Below are positions 63,140 to 64,000 of a DNA stretch of 64,000 nt, piece after piece. The position numbers and the translations under genes are program-made. Where the stretch lies: the NCBI GenBank assembly GCA_905182985.1, contig CAJJDN010000025.1, positions 513,213 to 577,212 on the forward strand, read 5' to 3'. The stretch is from Paramecium sonneborni (Eukaryota > Ciliophora > Oligohymenophorea > Peniculida > Parameciidae). Under the pieces are notes generated by a model that ran no database searches, had not been told where the DNA came from, and worked only from the letters and a program-made list of their open reading frames with translations. The stretch's first letter is position 1. Each line of letters starts with the position of its first letter.

Positions 63140-64000
63140 TATTAACAATATTTAATAGAAAATTGAAATATAAATATTATTATAATAAATCTAAATTTAT
63201 TATAATCTAATTTTTTTTTAATCATTCAACTAAATTTAAAAAGTAAATCATAATTCTAAAGTATGTTTATTGCTCCATTTTAACTATGTTTATATCAACA
63301 AATATGATCCACTCTGTTTTGATTCTTCATTCAGTATTTTTAAAGTTAATATAAAGAAAATTATTTTGTTGAATAAGAATTTAAGATGTAAAAGAGTGAT
63401 GTCTTTAAAAAGCAAAGAATTAATTATTAAATTCAAATTTAGAATAAAAAAAAAAAAATTCAAACATAATTATAGAAATTTATTTTATTTTTTTAAAGCA
63501 AATCTAGTAATTAATTTCTTTTATAAAAAGATTATGAAGTTTTTGGTGAACTTTTAAAATAATCTTTTAAGAACAATAAAAAGAGATGTTTGAAACTTGG
63601 ATTAAAAAATTTGTTAATGAGATTTTCTTTGATAAATTCTGATTAGAGAATTTAAATTTATTAGTGTATATTATTTCAATTTGATTTTAATTTAAAGACC
63701 ACTATGATCATATGATTATGGTGTAATCAGTTGCTTCAAAATAGCTAATGAATTTAGTTTGATTGAAATTTTCTTATTGTAGATTTACATATTTTGGGGG
63801 TATGAAAAGTATGTGTATAAAATAAAAAAATTTTAAATATAATTTTAGTAAAGAATTTCTGAGGTTTGGCTGTTTTATTGAAAGCAAATAAATAGAATGA
63901 AAAGATGATGACATAAATAATTATATTCATAACAGAATTTATCAAATTTTTTATAGTATATCTCTGTATTTATGTAATATGGAAATATTTATATAAATAA
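63140..64000. other. AT-rich stretch, no supported gene
   Basis: A Lys/Phe-rich plus-strand frame at ~63270-63590 stays open but has no ATG near its start and reads as low-complexity A/T translation. A run of 13 A lies near 63450. No gene is claimed to the window end. Confidence 0.4.

Noticed and set aside
63270..63590. Plus-strand Lys/Phe-rich open frame
   Set aside because: No ATG near the start, low-complexity composition and an A13 run; no support as a gene.
1..64000. tRNA, rRNA, telomeric repeats or transposable elements
   Set aside because: None seen: no cloverleaf-like conserved blocks, no CCCCAA/CCCAAA arrays, no transposase or reverse-transcriptase motifs noticed. A covariance-model scan would be needed to exclude small RNAs.

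Overview
The window reads as macronuclear DNA of a ciliate, almost certainly a Paramecium. It is very AT-rich. Frames stay open only when TAA and TAG are read as glutamine and TGA is the only stop. Nearly every gene that makes sense is interrupted by GT...AG introns of about 19-31 nt (most 22-29). Genes are packed tightly on both strands, with 15-100 nt gaps common. No tRNA, rRNA, CRISPR array or transposon was recognised. All gene models here were built by hand in this code; where exon lengths are given, they sum to a multiple of three after intron removal.

Layout. 1-5 kb: a truncated Pro/Tyr/Gln repeat protein, a jacalin-like protein, a decayed coding tract, a sperm-tail PG-rich repeat protein and a CHY zinc-finger protein. 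5-10 kb: a decayed minus-strand tract, a kinase-fold protein lacking the DFG motif, a coiled-coil protein starting 15 nt from it on the other strand, and a hypothetical gene. 10-22 kb: two membrane proteins probably related to histidine kinases but lacking the catalytic half (10.1 and 20.3 kb), a coiled-coil gene, a TIS11-type CCCH protein, two hypotheticals, CKS1 and a two-RING plus LON protein. 22-34.5 kb: a co-oriented minus-strand block of two large TmcB-like PAS membrane proteins flanking an alveolin-like and a coiled-coil gene. 34.6-38.2 kb: an exact 1,194-bp direct duplication around a single N, then a trichocyst-matrix-like secretory protein. 38-45.6 kb: small genes, two damaged coding tracts and coiled-coil genes. 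45.8-52 kb: a voltage-gated K+ channel with cyclic-nucleotide domain, a coiled-coil gene and an intact PH-like/Ser-Thr kinase, with a second exact duplication (1,060 bp) around a single N. 52.6-64 kb: a probable lipid-anchored protein, a coiled-coil gene with a homopolymer frameshift, a complete hybrid histidine kinase, a large Cys-rich secreted protein and its decayed tandem copy.

Themes. Many genes fit ciliary, cortical and secretory roles (PG-rich repeat, alveolin, trichocyst matrix, coiled coils). Others fit membrane signalling (hybrid histidine kinase and its relatives, TmcB-like PAS proteins, K+ channel, kinases). Several tracts are recognisably protein-like but broken, as expected where gene duplicates are decaying; homopolymer errors may explain some of them. 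Both N-flanked duplications look like unmerged contig overlaps, so the real locus is probably about 2.25 kb shorter than the window.
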